19,537 bases of DNA from Monosporascus cannonballus (taxonomy: Eukaryota; Ascomycota; Sordariomycetes; Xylariales), in assembly GCA_004154925.1 (NCBI GenBank), contig QJNS01000520.1, positions 1-19,537 on the forward strand, given 5' to 3'. The notes under the pieces were generated by a model, which was given only the letters and a program-made list of their open reading frames with translations, did not search any database and was not told the DNA's origin. Below, piece by piece: positions 1 through 9,478 of the stretch. Position numbers and translations under genes: made by a program. Position 1 is the first letter of the stretch. Every line of letters starts with the position of its first letter.

Positions 1-87
<87 letters not shown>
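1..87. repeat. Pure poly-C run at the window edge (probable contig-end artefact)
   Basis: The first 87 bases are all C, followed directly by ordinary mixed sequence starting AAAGGAGAAGGG. Fungal telomeres are normally CCCTAA/TTAGGG arrays, which this is not. A homopolymer this long at a sequence edge is best explained by poly-G reads from two-colour Illumina chemistry assembled onto a contig end. That is inference; a genuine C tract cannot be excluded from sequence alone. Confidence 0.85.
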
Positions 88-89
<2 letters not shown>

Positions 90-2822
90 AGGAGAAGGGA
101 TGAAGAGAGACGGGATTCAGCGGGCCTTATGGCCGATCTAGTTTGACCGGCCTTGCTGATCTCCGGAGAGCTCAACCGGCACGGACCCCGTTTCACCTTT
201 GGGACTGAAGACGGGGAATCTGCTCCCAACCAGAGGATCCGGGAATTTTTTTTTGTAATAGCTACGGGAAGAGCAAGGACAAGAATTGTCGTACAGCACA
301 GAATCTTTGTAGATAAGATCGATGATATGCGGCGGAGGAGGGAAGATCAGGGTCTTAGGGGCTTCGGTTGCCCGTAGAAACACCCCGTTACTCGAGGGTC
401 GCTGCATGGAATGTCTCAAATCTTGTCCCAGGCGACACCAAGTGATTAGGACTCTGATCAAGCAACTGTGGCGTGCTGCTATAACCGATAAGGAACCTCC
501 ACACCAACCGATTAGATCCAAGCATCGATGATATCCATTGTCTTGTCCCGCCTGTCCCGATCGATCAAGCCGGTGATAAGGCGCAGGTAGTGACGCGCAG
601 TTGCCTTGAAGGATAAAAACAGATAGGGGCCGTCTCATCTTCTAACGCCTTAAGCGAATGTGAACGGCCAGCGGCAGAGCTCGCCCCAACGAATGAGCTG
701 GGTGCTCGGATACACTCCTACTCCGCCACAGTTCTATTAAGGCAGACCAAGGAAATAAACAGAGAAGAAGCAATATGATGGAGCTTCCGAACCGGCGGTG
801 AGATAATAAGAGGTTCTGGTACCCCATGTTGAGGCGGATGTCGTTGACTTCGGAAGGATGATGCAGTTTTTGGTTCACCATGCTTGATAATACGAAGTAG
901 GTATCTCTTGACCAATAATCATTATCGAAAAGACGTCACATGGAGGGAGGTCACGGGGAGCACAGTTGGCACTTAAAAGAGGAGGATATGACGAAACACA
1001 AGAAATGGGGAAGCGATCATGATATTCTCGATCATCAAACACCAAACGCACGGCCACTTTCTTTTAATCCGCTAGTATCCACTAGCCGCAGAATCATTGC
1101 CAGTGTGTCAAACGCTGAAAGTTCAAGCGGGCTCTCCCGCACAGTGCTTTCACAATTCCCGATCAATTGTTATCGAAGCATTGTCAGATATAGGAGGGCC
1201 TGTTGAGAAAGAGATGTTCTCCGCCGTGTCGACTTCGGGTTTGGGTCTTTTCCATCCAGCTCGCTTCAGAGAATGAAACGAAGAGGGTGCAAAGGATCCG
1301 ATGAAGAGTGAATCTTGGTGCTTGATGCCTACAATGTATGCGTGCAATAAGAGAACAATCGGTTCTCGATCCCCAGCAACCACCACTTCGGGTGGGGGGA
1401 CACTTTACTTCGGGGACGGAATAATTACGGGGGATTTTGCGTTCCGAACCGCCTTGTAGCCGATCGCCGTCCTATGGTTCGTCATAAAGACCAAGCACAT
1501 CTTTAGAGAGCTGTGACTCGTGGGTGGGGGCGGGAATGGGCAATATCATTCAACACCTCATGCGGTCGAAGCGCCATCCCTGTCAACCTCAACATGCATG
1601 GCAACCGTGAATGCGTATTCTTTCGTGGTGCGGAAGGGCGAAATCCATGCATGCGCACGTTGTCGAGCTGAACGCGATTATAGCAGGTCACCATCAGCCA
1701 TACCCTCCGAGTTGATCTGTATGCTTGGTACTGGGAAGCTCAGCGATGATGCGCAACGGCGGTCGAACCGGGTCATCCCGTCGCCCAGCCCTATCAGGAG
1801 ATGAGATAGAGATCGAGATGCATTTTCTCCAAAAGCCACTCTACCGCATGCTTGGCATTCCTTAGTAGGTTACCGACTTCATTTGGTAGGAGTCGTCGGC
1901 GCTTCCTGAACATGTAGTTCCTTCGTTCGTCATGTACCGGCTACTGAAAAGCCCCGAGCTTGTTTTCAGATAGATGTCTAGGGCATCGGGAAGTTGCGTG
2001 AATCTTGTATAATACCACGATCATCCTCGGGCATCTGTGTCGGACATGCTTTATATCGCGCCAATTGAGGTTGTCATGGGCCCCGGGTAGACTGACAGCA
2101 GTTTCTAAGGTTGACACAGATTTGGCGAATGTGATTATGACCGGAATTGTCAGTGTATAGGTCGGTTCAAAGGGCGCACAATCCCCCAGGATAGCTGCGC
2201 CATAGGCCCGAACCACTCAAGGACGGAGATGCTGAAAGACGATAATTATTTCCCAAGTCCAAGGTGCCATCGTATGTGGACAGGGAAAAGGCCGAATTTG
2301 ATTTTAGAAGAGCAACATCAACTTTGCTTTTTTGCATTGGAATAGATCATTCCACACATCTATGTAAACTCATTATTGGGTGCTTGGGCATCTCTAACGT
2401 TAGGGGGAGTTCCTTGCTACATGTATTGTAGCATTACCTACTAAGCAGATATGCTGTTAGGGGTAAGTGTGTATGCAGAAGCAGGGACAAGATAGAACAG
2501 CTGGTCGCCAGCTGAGGAGCTAAATTGATGATGGCTCTTACGTGCTTACCTACAAGCATGTGGGTAATGCTTGTGGGTAATGTATGTAAGTTGAAGTTGT
2601 TGAGCAACATCATCTATGTACGTATCTTTCCTTGCCTCGGCCCGGTAAACGAACATGCAAGCGAAGCCCATTACCCTGCTTTAACATGAGACACCATTTG
2701 AGAGGAAGGACATAGCGGCAAGGAGCCGGCCTGACGTGACGCCATTTTCACCTTATCTTGAGAACCCGAGACTACCAGACCTCCTAAGGCACCTACCTAG
2801 AGGCTTAAACATTCCACCCACC
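88..2822. other. Gene-free stretch left of the ASA1 gene
   Basis: I see no recognisable gene in these 2.7 kb. Open frames of 60-166 codons occur on both strands, but they overlap one another, mostly lack ATG starts, and their translations carry no domain or motif I recognise. There is no terminal repeat, transposase or reverse-transcriptase motif and no tRNA. Base composition is ordinary, so there is no obvious AT-rich, RIP-mutated block. A G-quadruplex-type motif lies at 1522-1540 and a short direct repeat (TGTGGGTAATG twice) near 2560-2582. The last few hundred bases probably include the ASA1 promoter and 5' UTR. Confidence 0.6.
1522..1540 (+). other. Potential G-quadruplex motif
   Basis: Four runs of at least three G are separated by loops of 1, 1 and 3 bases (GGG-T-GGGGG-C-GGG-AAT-GGG). 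This matches the usual G3+N1-7 pattern for an intramolecular quadruplex. It lies in the gene-free left part of the window with no adjacent gene, so no role can be assigned. Confidence 0.5.
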
Positions 2823-4328
2823 ATGACATCTCAACGACCAGCTGCCCAGCCTAAATCTGTCCTCCGCGGCCATAAGGCTCAGGTGCACGCAACGACCTTC
2901 GTCAGGAGCAACCAACGCCTCGCATCTGGCGATGCTGAAGGCTTTGTTGTTCTGTGGGACCTTACCATAATGCGTCCCAGCGCGGTTTGGCGGGCGCACG
3001 AGAAGGCCATTCTGGGTATCGCCGGCTGGGGCAAGGATAAGATCATCACGTAGGTTTCTTGGCTATCAAGCCAGGACTTTGCCGCTTGCACATTGGTGGG
3101 CAACGGGCTGAGATGCGATTTCTCCAGACACGGCAGAGACAACCGCTTAGTCGTGTGGAAAGTGGCTGCAGAGGACGAGCCTGCGCTCAGCATCGTTCTC
3201 CCGCTCGATCAGTCGGTGTCCGCAAGAGCGCAGCCGTGGATCCTACATGTTCTTGAAGTCAACACCATGAACTTCTGTTCCTTCGCTCAATGCACGCCTG
3301 ACCAGGGTCCTGCGAATGACGAGCTGCTTATCGCCGTTCCGAATACGCTATCATCCGAATCTGTAAGTCAGGTGGTTGCGGGTTTGGTAGGTTTTATCCA
3401 AAGCAACTAACGATGAAGCGAGATCGATATTTACCATTTACCTACCCAAAAGAGGCATCACACCGTTCAGTTAGCAAGCAAGGCAGCAAAGATTGGGATG
3501 CCAATGGCACTGTCCCTCTTTTGGCTAGACAGGTCTTTAACGCTTGTCGCCGCTTATGAAAACGGCCTCGCTATGGTAGCGCGCCTGAGACGCAGCCGGT
3601 CATGGGATATAGTTTACAAGGCACAGTCTCACAGCCAGCCTATACTATCACTCGATGTATCTCCTAGCAGGGATTATTTCCTGACCTCTGGCGCGGATGC
3701 TATCATAGCGAAACATCCAATCCCTGGCACGGCCTCACCAAGCCAAAAGTCATCTTGCGCTGAAATACAGCACTCAGTAACCACCTCAGAATCTGTGCAG
3801 GAAGATAGACTAGCCACTACGCCCTCGCAAGCTGTCGGCGCACAAACATCACTTCTCTCTACCGCACTTGATAGTGATTCTAGACCTACAAAACCGGCGC
3901 AAAAGACAGGTGTATCGTGCAAAACCCTACCAACCAAGGCGATCAACACGAAGCACTCCGGACAGCAAGGCCTGCGAATCCGCTCCGACGGCAAGATCTT
4001 CGCGACTGCCGGCTGGGACTCCAAGGTCCGAGTATACTCGACAAAGACTATGTCCGAGCTCGCAGTGCTGAAATGGCATGATGTGGGTTGTTATACCACC
4101 GCTTTCACGATAGTGGACGGTAGAGACAGTTCTTCGGTGGAAATGGAAGGGGCATCAGAGACGCAATCCTATGAAAAGCCCAGCGACAAAGACCGTTCAG
4201 AAGTAGAGGTCGTGCCTAGGCTGGGTGGGCTTAGTGTCAGGGATCGGCGGATCAAGCAGGCCAAGGAAGCTCACTGGCTAGCGGTGGGGAGTAAAGATGG
4301 CAAGATTAGCTTGTGGGATATTTATTAA
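2823..4328 (+). CDS. ASA1: ASTRA-associated protein Asa1 (WD40 repeat protein), 3 exons
   Basis: Exons 2823-3049, 3128-3362 and 3423-4328 give 455 codons. Introns are 3050-3127 (GTAGGT..CAG) and 3363-3422 (GTAAGT..GAG, with a CTAAC branch point). The start is the ATG in context CCACCATGA; the open frame extends upstream but without another ATG. WD repeats are visible at residues ~16-60 ([19 protein letters not shown]), ~76-86 ([11 protein letters not shown]), ~338-375 ([19 protein letters not shown], then [12 protein letters not shown]), and at the extreme C terminus ([17 protein letters not shown]). This order matches fungal Asa1. In yeasts Asa1 belongs to the nuclear ASTRA complex with Tra1, Rvb1/2, Tel2, Tti1 and Tti2, linked to maturation of PIK-related kinases. 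A Ser/Thr-rich low-complexity stretch (residues ~252-337) interrupts the propeller. The gene is convergent with POP4, 3' ends ~750 bp apart. Confidence 0.9.
3050..3127 (+). other. ASA1 intron 1
   Basis: A 78-bp GT-AG intron is required because the first frame ends at a TAG just after the donor (GTAGGT). Splicing joins Ile-Ile-Thr to His-Gly-Arg-Asp-Asn, restoring a conserved Asa1 WD segment. The codon for Thr is split after its second base. Confidence 0.85.
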
Positions 4329-5081
4329 GGGTCTGCCTCTTCTTCCCTTTGATCAGATGGATAGCCAGTCTTGAGTATGCCGTGTTCACGAACAAGGTTG
4401 TAAGTTGGACTAGAGCCCACCCCTGTCCTGTAGCTAGCTTCCTTCACGCACCGAGGACCGAGGCGCAAGGATAGAGGCGAGAACTAGACTAAGGCGTCAC
4501 TTTATGTCGTGCCGCGTCCTCTTCCGTGCCAAATAGAGCCCTTCATCTCGACAGTGAAAAGCGCGGAGCTGCTTAAGCTTACTGGTAACGAACGGTCTTT
4601 CGGGCGTCTGGTCTCTAAGCAGGGTCACAGCAGCATCGGGGTTCACATACATTGTGTTCCTCCAGAATCAACAAAGCGGTATATTCGTCCCTCGTTTAAT
4701 CGCCGCATACTTAAGCCGCTTTCGTTGCAAGCGATTGAAACCATCCACTGTATCATGGACAGGCCTCGCCCGAAATCAAGCTTCTTAGCTTCTAGGACCA
4801 ATCATATACGTCGGATGTTAAGCGGCTGAGGCAGCTGTCCATATGGTAAGCAAGCGTCTGAGATCGCGTAGCGCGACTATAGGTCCTTGTGCTAGGCATG
4901 GAGGTGGACGTCATCACTGCTTCCTTCCTCCACAAAATGTCTGCAAGTCGCCAGGGGTGCCCGGTCCGCTTATCATGGGAACGTCTTGCGTGTCGCTATA
5001 AGCAGAGACACAGCCCAGATACTCTGGCTCCTTGGGCTTAGAATTTAATGGATTCCCAGACACCACGACATGCCGCCAGCC
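4329..5081. other. Convergent intergenic region between ASA1 and POP4
   Basis: These 753 bp lie between the stop codons of two converging genes and should contain both 3' UTRs and terminators. An open frame of 106 codons (4509-4829, +) begins with GTG, has no recognisable motif and probably is not coding. I see no RNA gene or repeat. Confidence 0.6.
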
Positions 5082-5759
5082 TCACAGGCTCTTTAGATAA
5101 CGAGACTTGAACTTCTTGTTGGTGCGATCAGCTGATCGATGTTGAAACTGGTCACCATGGATCTCAAAGGTGAAAAGTTTCCTGTCGTCGGCAATATCCT
5201 TCTCAGCTGGGACGTTGACTCGAAACAGGGTTCCCTCCTTGGGCACAACTTTCACCTGGCCTTGCTTTGTGATGATCTCAAAGATAAAGCGTGAATCTTT
5301 GACTATAATGCCATGGATTCCGACACGGCTGGGGCAATTACTTCGGGAGACCTCGACCTCGGCACCGTGGAAGTCGGCAGTACTGAGCTTGGCAGCGGCG
5401 CCCTGTCCACCAGTGTACAACTCATTTCCTAGTATCTCGCGGATATAACCCAACCAGAGCTTATTCAAGGCGTCAAAGACGGTATATTTCTGGCCGTGCT
5501 TGGGTATCTCATGGAGGCCGAGCTTTCGCCGCCGTCTGGCCGAAAGAGGTTTCGGCTTTAATGCCTTTGCGCGTTTTTGCTTCTCCTGTCGAGCCTTTCG
5601 TCGAACATCTCGTGCATCCGGGGGTGGTGGTGAGTTGGGCTTGAGAAACAGGGGCCGATGTTGGATCTTTTCTGCGTAGATTCGGTTGGCGCTGTCTGGG
5701 CTGTGAGCCCTGGAGAGAAGTTCCTGCGTCACCGACTGGCTGTTGAAATTAGGAGCCAT
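5082..5759 (-). CDS. POP4: Ribonuclease P/MRP protein subunit Pop4 (Rpp29 family)
   Basis: A single uninterrupted frame of 225 codons runs from an ATG at 5759 to a TGA at 5082. The N-terminal third is rich in Lys/Arg and Pro, including a basic patch near residues 51-80 (RRKARQEKQKRAKALK, SARRRRKLG) suited to RNA binding or nuclear import. The C-terminal part is the Rpp29/UPF0086 Sm-like barrel: FDALNKLWLGYIREILG, HGAEVEVSRS, RVGIHGIIVKDSRFIFEI, VVPKEGTLFRV, and the terminal FEIHGDQFQHRSADRTNKKF. In eukaryotes Pop4 is a core subunit of nuclear RNase P (tRNA 5'-leader removal) and nucleolar RNase MRP (pre-rRNA cleavage). Length is close to the usual family size, and the key segments are intact. 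It is divergent from the acyltransferase gene. A short overlapping uORF precedes it. Confidence 0.93.
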   Translation of the reverse strand: MAPNFNSQSVTQELLSRAHSPDSANRIYAEKIQHRPLFLKPNSPPPPDARDVRRKARQEKQKRAKALKPKPLSARRRRKLGLHEIPKHGQKYTVFDALNKLWLGYIREILGNELYTGGQGAAAKLSTADFHGAEVEVSRSNCPSRVGIHGIIVKDSRFIFEIITKQGQVKVVPKEGTLFRVNVPAEKDIADDRKLFTFEIHGDQFQHRSADRTNKKFKSRYLKSL

Positions 5760-5787
5760 TACGTTTGCTTGGAGTGGTTCTCAGCAT
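5749..5787 (-). other. Short uORF overlapping the POP4 start codon
   Basis: An ATG at 5787 opens a 12-codon frame (MLRTTPSKRNGS) ending in TAA at 5749. It is in a different frame from POP4 and runs across the POP4 ATG at 5759-5757. Both ATGs have a G at -3. If the transcript starts upstream of 5787, a scanning ribosome meets this ATG first, which would lower POP4 translation. The transcription start is unknown, so the function is inferred. Confidence 0.4.
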
Positions 5788-6061
5788 CTCGAGGCTTTGC
5801 TGGAAATGCAGACTATGGCAGGGCGTGTGTCTGGGTAGCGAGGTTGAATTGTGATGGAATTGGTAAAACTCGGATATAAGAGTATTAGGTACATTGAGTA
5901 GGTGGGTTATCGATAGCGCCGGAGAAGGAACCGATAAGCTTAACCTGCTGACTTCATGGAGGATGTATCTCACACGTGCACATGTGTTGGTAGGCACTTA
6001 CTTAAGCATGCCTCGGCATTGAGTCCACCCTCCCTAACGTGGTGAGAGGCCGAGACAAAAC

Positions 6062-6071
6062 TACCTAGGTA
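6062..6071. repeat. TACCTAGGTA perfect palindrome, copy 1
   Basis: This ten-base perfect palindrome lies between POP4 and the acyltransferase gene. Identical copies occur at 6798-6807 (intron 1 of the acyltransferase) and 7270-7279 (its coding sequence). Confidence 0.8.
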
Positions 6072-6164
6072 GGTACCCTGTCAAGTACCCATGGGGCACG
6101 CTAGAAGCAATACCATACTAATATCGGCGTAGCCCTGTCCTTGAGTGCATTCAGTAATTGCACT

Positions 6165-6182
6165 TAGGTAGGTAGGTAGGTA
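6165..6182 (+). repeat. (TAGG)4 microsatellite
   Basis: Four tandem TAGG units are followed by TA. This is the longest tandem form of the TAGG/CCTA motif scattered through the non-coding parts of the window. Confidence 0.85.
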
Positions 6183-6520
6183 TGAATCGTACATATAAGC
6201 GCGAATACCTCATCGTGTAGTTTAACTTACCTAGGCCCTTACCTTGAGCTGCCATCTCATCTACAGAGGTAACTGTTATGTATATTTTTCTCTGAGTACG
6301 TCCAACTCGCTGGCGAGCCCTTGCCACCTCTTGCCCGAGGATTTATTAAAAGCCGAAACGGAGAGTAAGCTCCCAGCATCCCTAGTATCCGCCTCCCGTC
6401 TGCTTGGTCTTCCCTGAGGTTGAGTATGCGCCCTGTAAGAGGCAATGACAGTGATGATATATTCTCCGGCATCTCATTAGTACACGACGAATAGCTAGCC
6501 ACGAATCCGCGAACCGCACA

Positions 6521-9478
6521 ATGGCCCCAGGGAACGAGGACGACGACGTTCTGACGCGCGACTCTGCACCCGACCTGCAGATCCTTGGTGACCAGATCAC
6601 CCTTCAACCTAGGAGCTATGTCGAAACCCGCCCTAAGGAAGAGCAGGACCATGAAGAAGCTTTAATGAGGCACATGGCGAGCTTCCGCTCCGAACCCCTT
6701 CGGTCAGTCCGACAGTCTACCTAGTAGCTGTTACACGCTGTCGGATATGTGTATACATATACGGCCGTCGCTTTATTCCCACGAGAGCTGCATTGTCTAC
6801 CTAGGTAGTAGGACGCGTGGTTAACAGAACGTTATGGCACAGGTTCCTCCGCGAAGTCTCTCTTTATGTCTCGGGAACCGGGTGGCGGGCATACGATAAC
6901 ATCGTCGGGCAACCCATATTCTACTCGGGGTATTCTGAGCATATCAAGAATTCTGTATTGTCAGCACCTCTCTTGCAGACCCGTATATCGCAATTGGCCA
7001 ACATGCGGCTAGAGGTCGAAGAGAAGGAGGGTTGGCTACGAAAGGACGATAAGCACTTTGAAGCCAAGCGCGCTCATAGACGCTCCGTTTTAGAATCAGG
7101 ACTACAAGAGGTAGCAGAGAAGTGGACCAATGACATGATTTGCAAGTTTGAGAGCAAACCCTTCATTAGGAGTGCCTATTATCTCGTCACCCAGTTGCTT
7201 ACTAGGGCGTATCATCAAGGTGACTCGTCCGTCTTGCCCATAGAGACTTGGCTAGACAAAACTGACTCGTACCTAGGTATTCACGTTTCCAGCGAGGAGG
7301 TCTTGCGGCTGAGGAAAGTAGCCGAAGAGGCACAAAGAAAGAAGCAGAGCATCATTTTTCTGCCTTCGCACCGTTCGCACGTCGACTATGTCTCAATGCA
7401 GTTGATCTGCTATCGTCTGGGGTTGGCGCTTCCCGTTGTAGTTGCTGGCGATAATCTTAACTTCCCCCTTGTCGGGCCCTTCTTGCAAAATGCAGGTAAG
7501 TGTGCTACCTGACTACTCGGCACAGGGTCGGCGCTGACTGCCGTTAGGTGCCATGTGGATTCGGCGCTCTTTCGGAAATGACGTCTTGTACACCACACTG
7601 GTCCAGGTGTACATAGACACACTGCTTCAAGGCGGCTACAACTTCGAATGCTTCATTGAAGGTGGAAGATCAAGGACGGGAAAGCTCCTTTCCCCTAAGT
7701 TCGGGATACTCAGCTTCATCCTCGACAGCCTCCTATCCTGCCGGGTCGAGGATGCCGTCATCTGTCCGGTGAGCACGCAATACGACAAAGTCGTCGAGAC
7801 TGATGGCTATGTCACCGAGCTTTTGGGTGTTCCAAAGAAGAAAGAGAACCTTGCCGATTTCCTAAGCAGCACGTCTATTTTATCGCTGAAGCTGGGTAGA
7901 GTAGACGTTCGCTTTCACGAGCCTTGGAGTCTACGAGGATACGTCGACACACAGCTGACCAGAATCTGTAAATCCCCTCAACCACCAGACTGGAGCTCCA
8001 AATCTCCAGAAAATGCAGCAATTAGGCAAAAACTGCTGCGAACAATGGGCTACAAGGTCCTCTCTGACATCAATGACGTCTCCGTGGTCATGCCGACAGC
8101 TTTAATCGGGACCGTTTTGCTCACGCTGAGAGGTCGAGGGGTGGGCAAGTCAGAGCTCATGCGTCGCATCGAGTGGCTCATATCAAGGGTAAGAGCAAAA
8201 GGCGGGCGTGTCGCCCATTTCGGAAACGCCCCTTTGTCAGACGTCGTAGAGCGCGGCCTAGAGGTCCTAGGGAGGGATCTGGTCGGGGTCGTTCAGGATC
8301 TCGCCGAGCCGACATACTACGCCGTTGACCGATTCCAACTGTCGTTTTACCGAAACATGACGATCCACTTGTTTATCTCGGAGGCCTTGGTAAGCGCTGC
8401 TATGTACATGAGAGTAAAAGTGGGCGGCGGTCCTGCACAGCAGGCCATAACTTATGAGGCTGTCCGGGATCAAGTCCTCTTTCTTTCTTCACTCTTTCGA
8501 GGGGAATTCATTTTCCCTAGCGAAGGACTGGTGCATAACTTGGAGAGGACGCTGGTCGGCTTAGAGCATGACCGCGTCATCAATCTCACTAGGGACGACG
8601 AGGACAAGATCATGAGTATCGGCCTGTCGGATGAGGAGCGACTTGCCGGCAGAGAGAACTACGACTTCTACTGCTTCTTGATCTGGCCGTTCATCGAAGC
8701 CAGCTGGCTGGCTGCAGTCTCTCTGATAGGCCTAACTCCCCCAAGCAAAGAGATGGACGAGATTTGGATCCAGGCCGCGAAGGCGCAGAGTACCGCACAA
8801 TTAGTAAGTCAAGAAAATGCTGCTGGTATAACAATTTAAGACTAACGGTGGATGCAGCTTGGCAAGACGCTCTACCATCAAGGCGATCTCAGTTATTTTG
8901 AAGCAGTAAACAAGGAGGTGAGCATCCAGAGTCTTCTATATCCATTCTGTATCTCGCGTAGCCGTTCGTGGTCGGCTACGCATCATCCGTCAATTCCGAT
9001 ATCTCTTAGTATTCCCGGGCTCCGAGATCGGCCTCTACCTCCGTCATACTGCGGTTACTGACTTCGGAGTATCGCACAGACCCTTAAGAACTCATATCAA
9101 CGCTTCGAGGAGGAGGGCATAGTATACACAATCAAACCGAAAAATGCGAAAGTGCCCGCGCGCCTACGCCTTGCACCGGAGTGGGTAGTTCCTCGGGACG
9201 CCAAGACTGGCACGCTCCTGGCCTCTGGTAGGCTGTGGGATTTCACAGAGAAGATCGCCTTGAGCCGGCGCGAAGGTAAGAACAGACGAGACGGCGCCAC
9301 GGTTAGCACGCGTGTACTAAGGCTCGTGGATACGCTTGGTGCTAAGCTGTTCGAGGAGGCTGCTGCAGTCGACGGGGGACAGCCTGCGAGGTTGTCGCCA
9401 GAGGAGACGGCGGAGATGGAGAATCTCGTGAAGGAGGATAGGAGAAGGCGGAAATTAGAGGGGAGAGCGCACTTGTGA
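6521..9478 (+). CDS. PlsB/GNPAT-family glycerol-3-phosphate / DHAP acyltransferase, 5 exons
   Basis: Exons 6521-6702, 6843-7495, 7548-8803, 8858-8917 and 9080-9478 encode 849 residues; every junction is GT-AG and keeps the frame. All acyltransferase motifs are present: I, HRSHVDY (HX4D, His237 and Asp242); II, GAMWIRR just after intron 2; III, FIEGGRSR (314-321); IV, ICPVSTQYDK (from 350). The following TELLGVPKKKEN resembles a segment of peroxisomal GNPAT. The family transfers an acyl group to sn-1 of glycerol 3-phosphate or dihydroxyacetone phosphate, the first step to phosphatidic acid or ether lipids. The C terminus, RAHL, ends in Ala-His-Leu, which fits the PTS1 consensus and suggests a peroxisomal enzyme. 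Saccharomyces Gpt2/Sct1 belong to a different branch. The substrate (G3P or DHAP) cannot be settled here. The protein is longer than mammalian GNPAT, mainly in its C-terminal half. Confidence 0.88.
6703..6842 (+). other. Acyltransferase intron 1 with two in-frame acceptors
   Basis: The donor is GTCAGT at 6703. The acceptor at 6842 (GCACAG) joins Leu-Arg to Phe-Leu-Arg-Glu-Val and leaves a TTAAC branch-like site about 18 bases upstream. A second AG at 6827 (TTAACAG) is also in frame and would add five residues (Thr-Leu-Trp-His-Arg). I prefer 6842 because the upstream AG sits directly on the likely branch site. Confidence 0.65.
6798..6807. repeat. TACCTAGGTA perfect palindrome, copy 2
   Basis: This identical ten-base palindrome lies inside intron 1 of the acyltransferase gene, 35 bases before the preferred acceptor. 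Confidence 0.8.
7270..7279. repeat. TACCTAGGTA perfect palindrome, copy 3
   Basis: This third identical copy lies inside exon 2 of the acyltransferase gene, encoding Tyr-Leu-Gly within SYLGIHV. Confidence 0.75.

Larger units (their letters stand above)
5760..6520. promoter_or_regulatory. Divergent POP4 / acyltransferase upstream region with TAGG motifs
   Basis: This 761-bp interval separates two start codons pointing away from each other and must hold both promoters and 5' UTRs. It carries a dense set of TAGG/CCTA motifs: a TACCTAGGTA palindrome at 6062-6071, four tandem TAGG units at 6165-6180, and TTACCTAGG near 6228. A short frame (ATG at 6426, stop TAG ending 6494) is a possible uORF of the acyltransferase. 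A GTAAGA..TTAG segment (about 6435-6480) could instead be a small 5' UTR intron. Neither can be decided without transcript data. Confidence 0.55.

Noticed and set aside
1..87. Poly-C as a telomere
   Set aside because: Fungal telomeres are TTAGGG-type repeats; none is present at either end, only isolated TTAGGG-like words inside the window.
138..638. 166-codon frame on the minus strand
   Set aside because: The translation is low in recognisable features, overlaps other frames, and shows no domain, signal peptide or conserved motif; I do not call it a gene.
4509..4829. 106-codon plus-strand frame between ASA1 and POP4
   Set aside because: It starts with GTG, has no motif, and lies where two 3' UTRs are expected.
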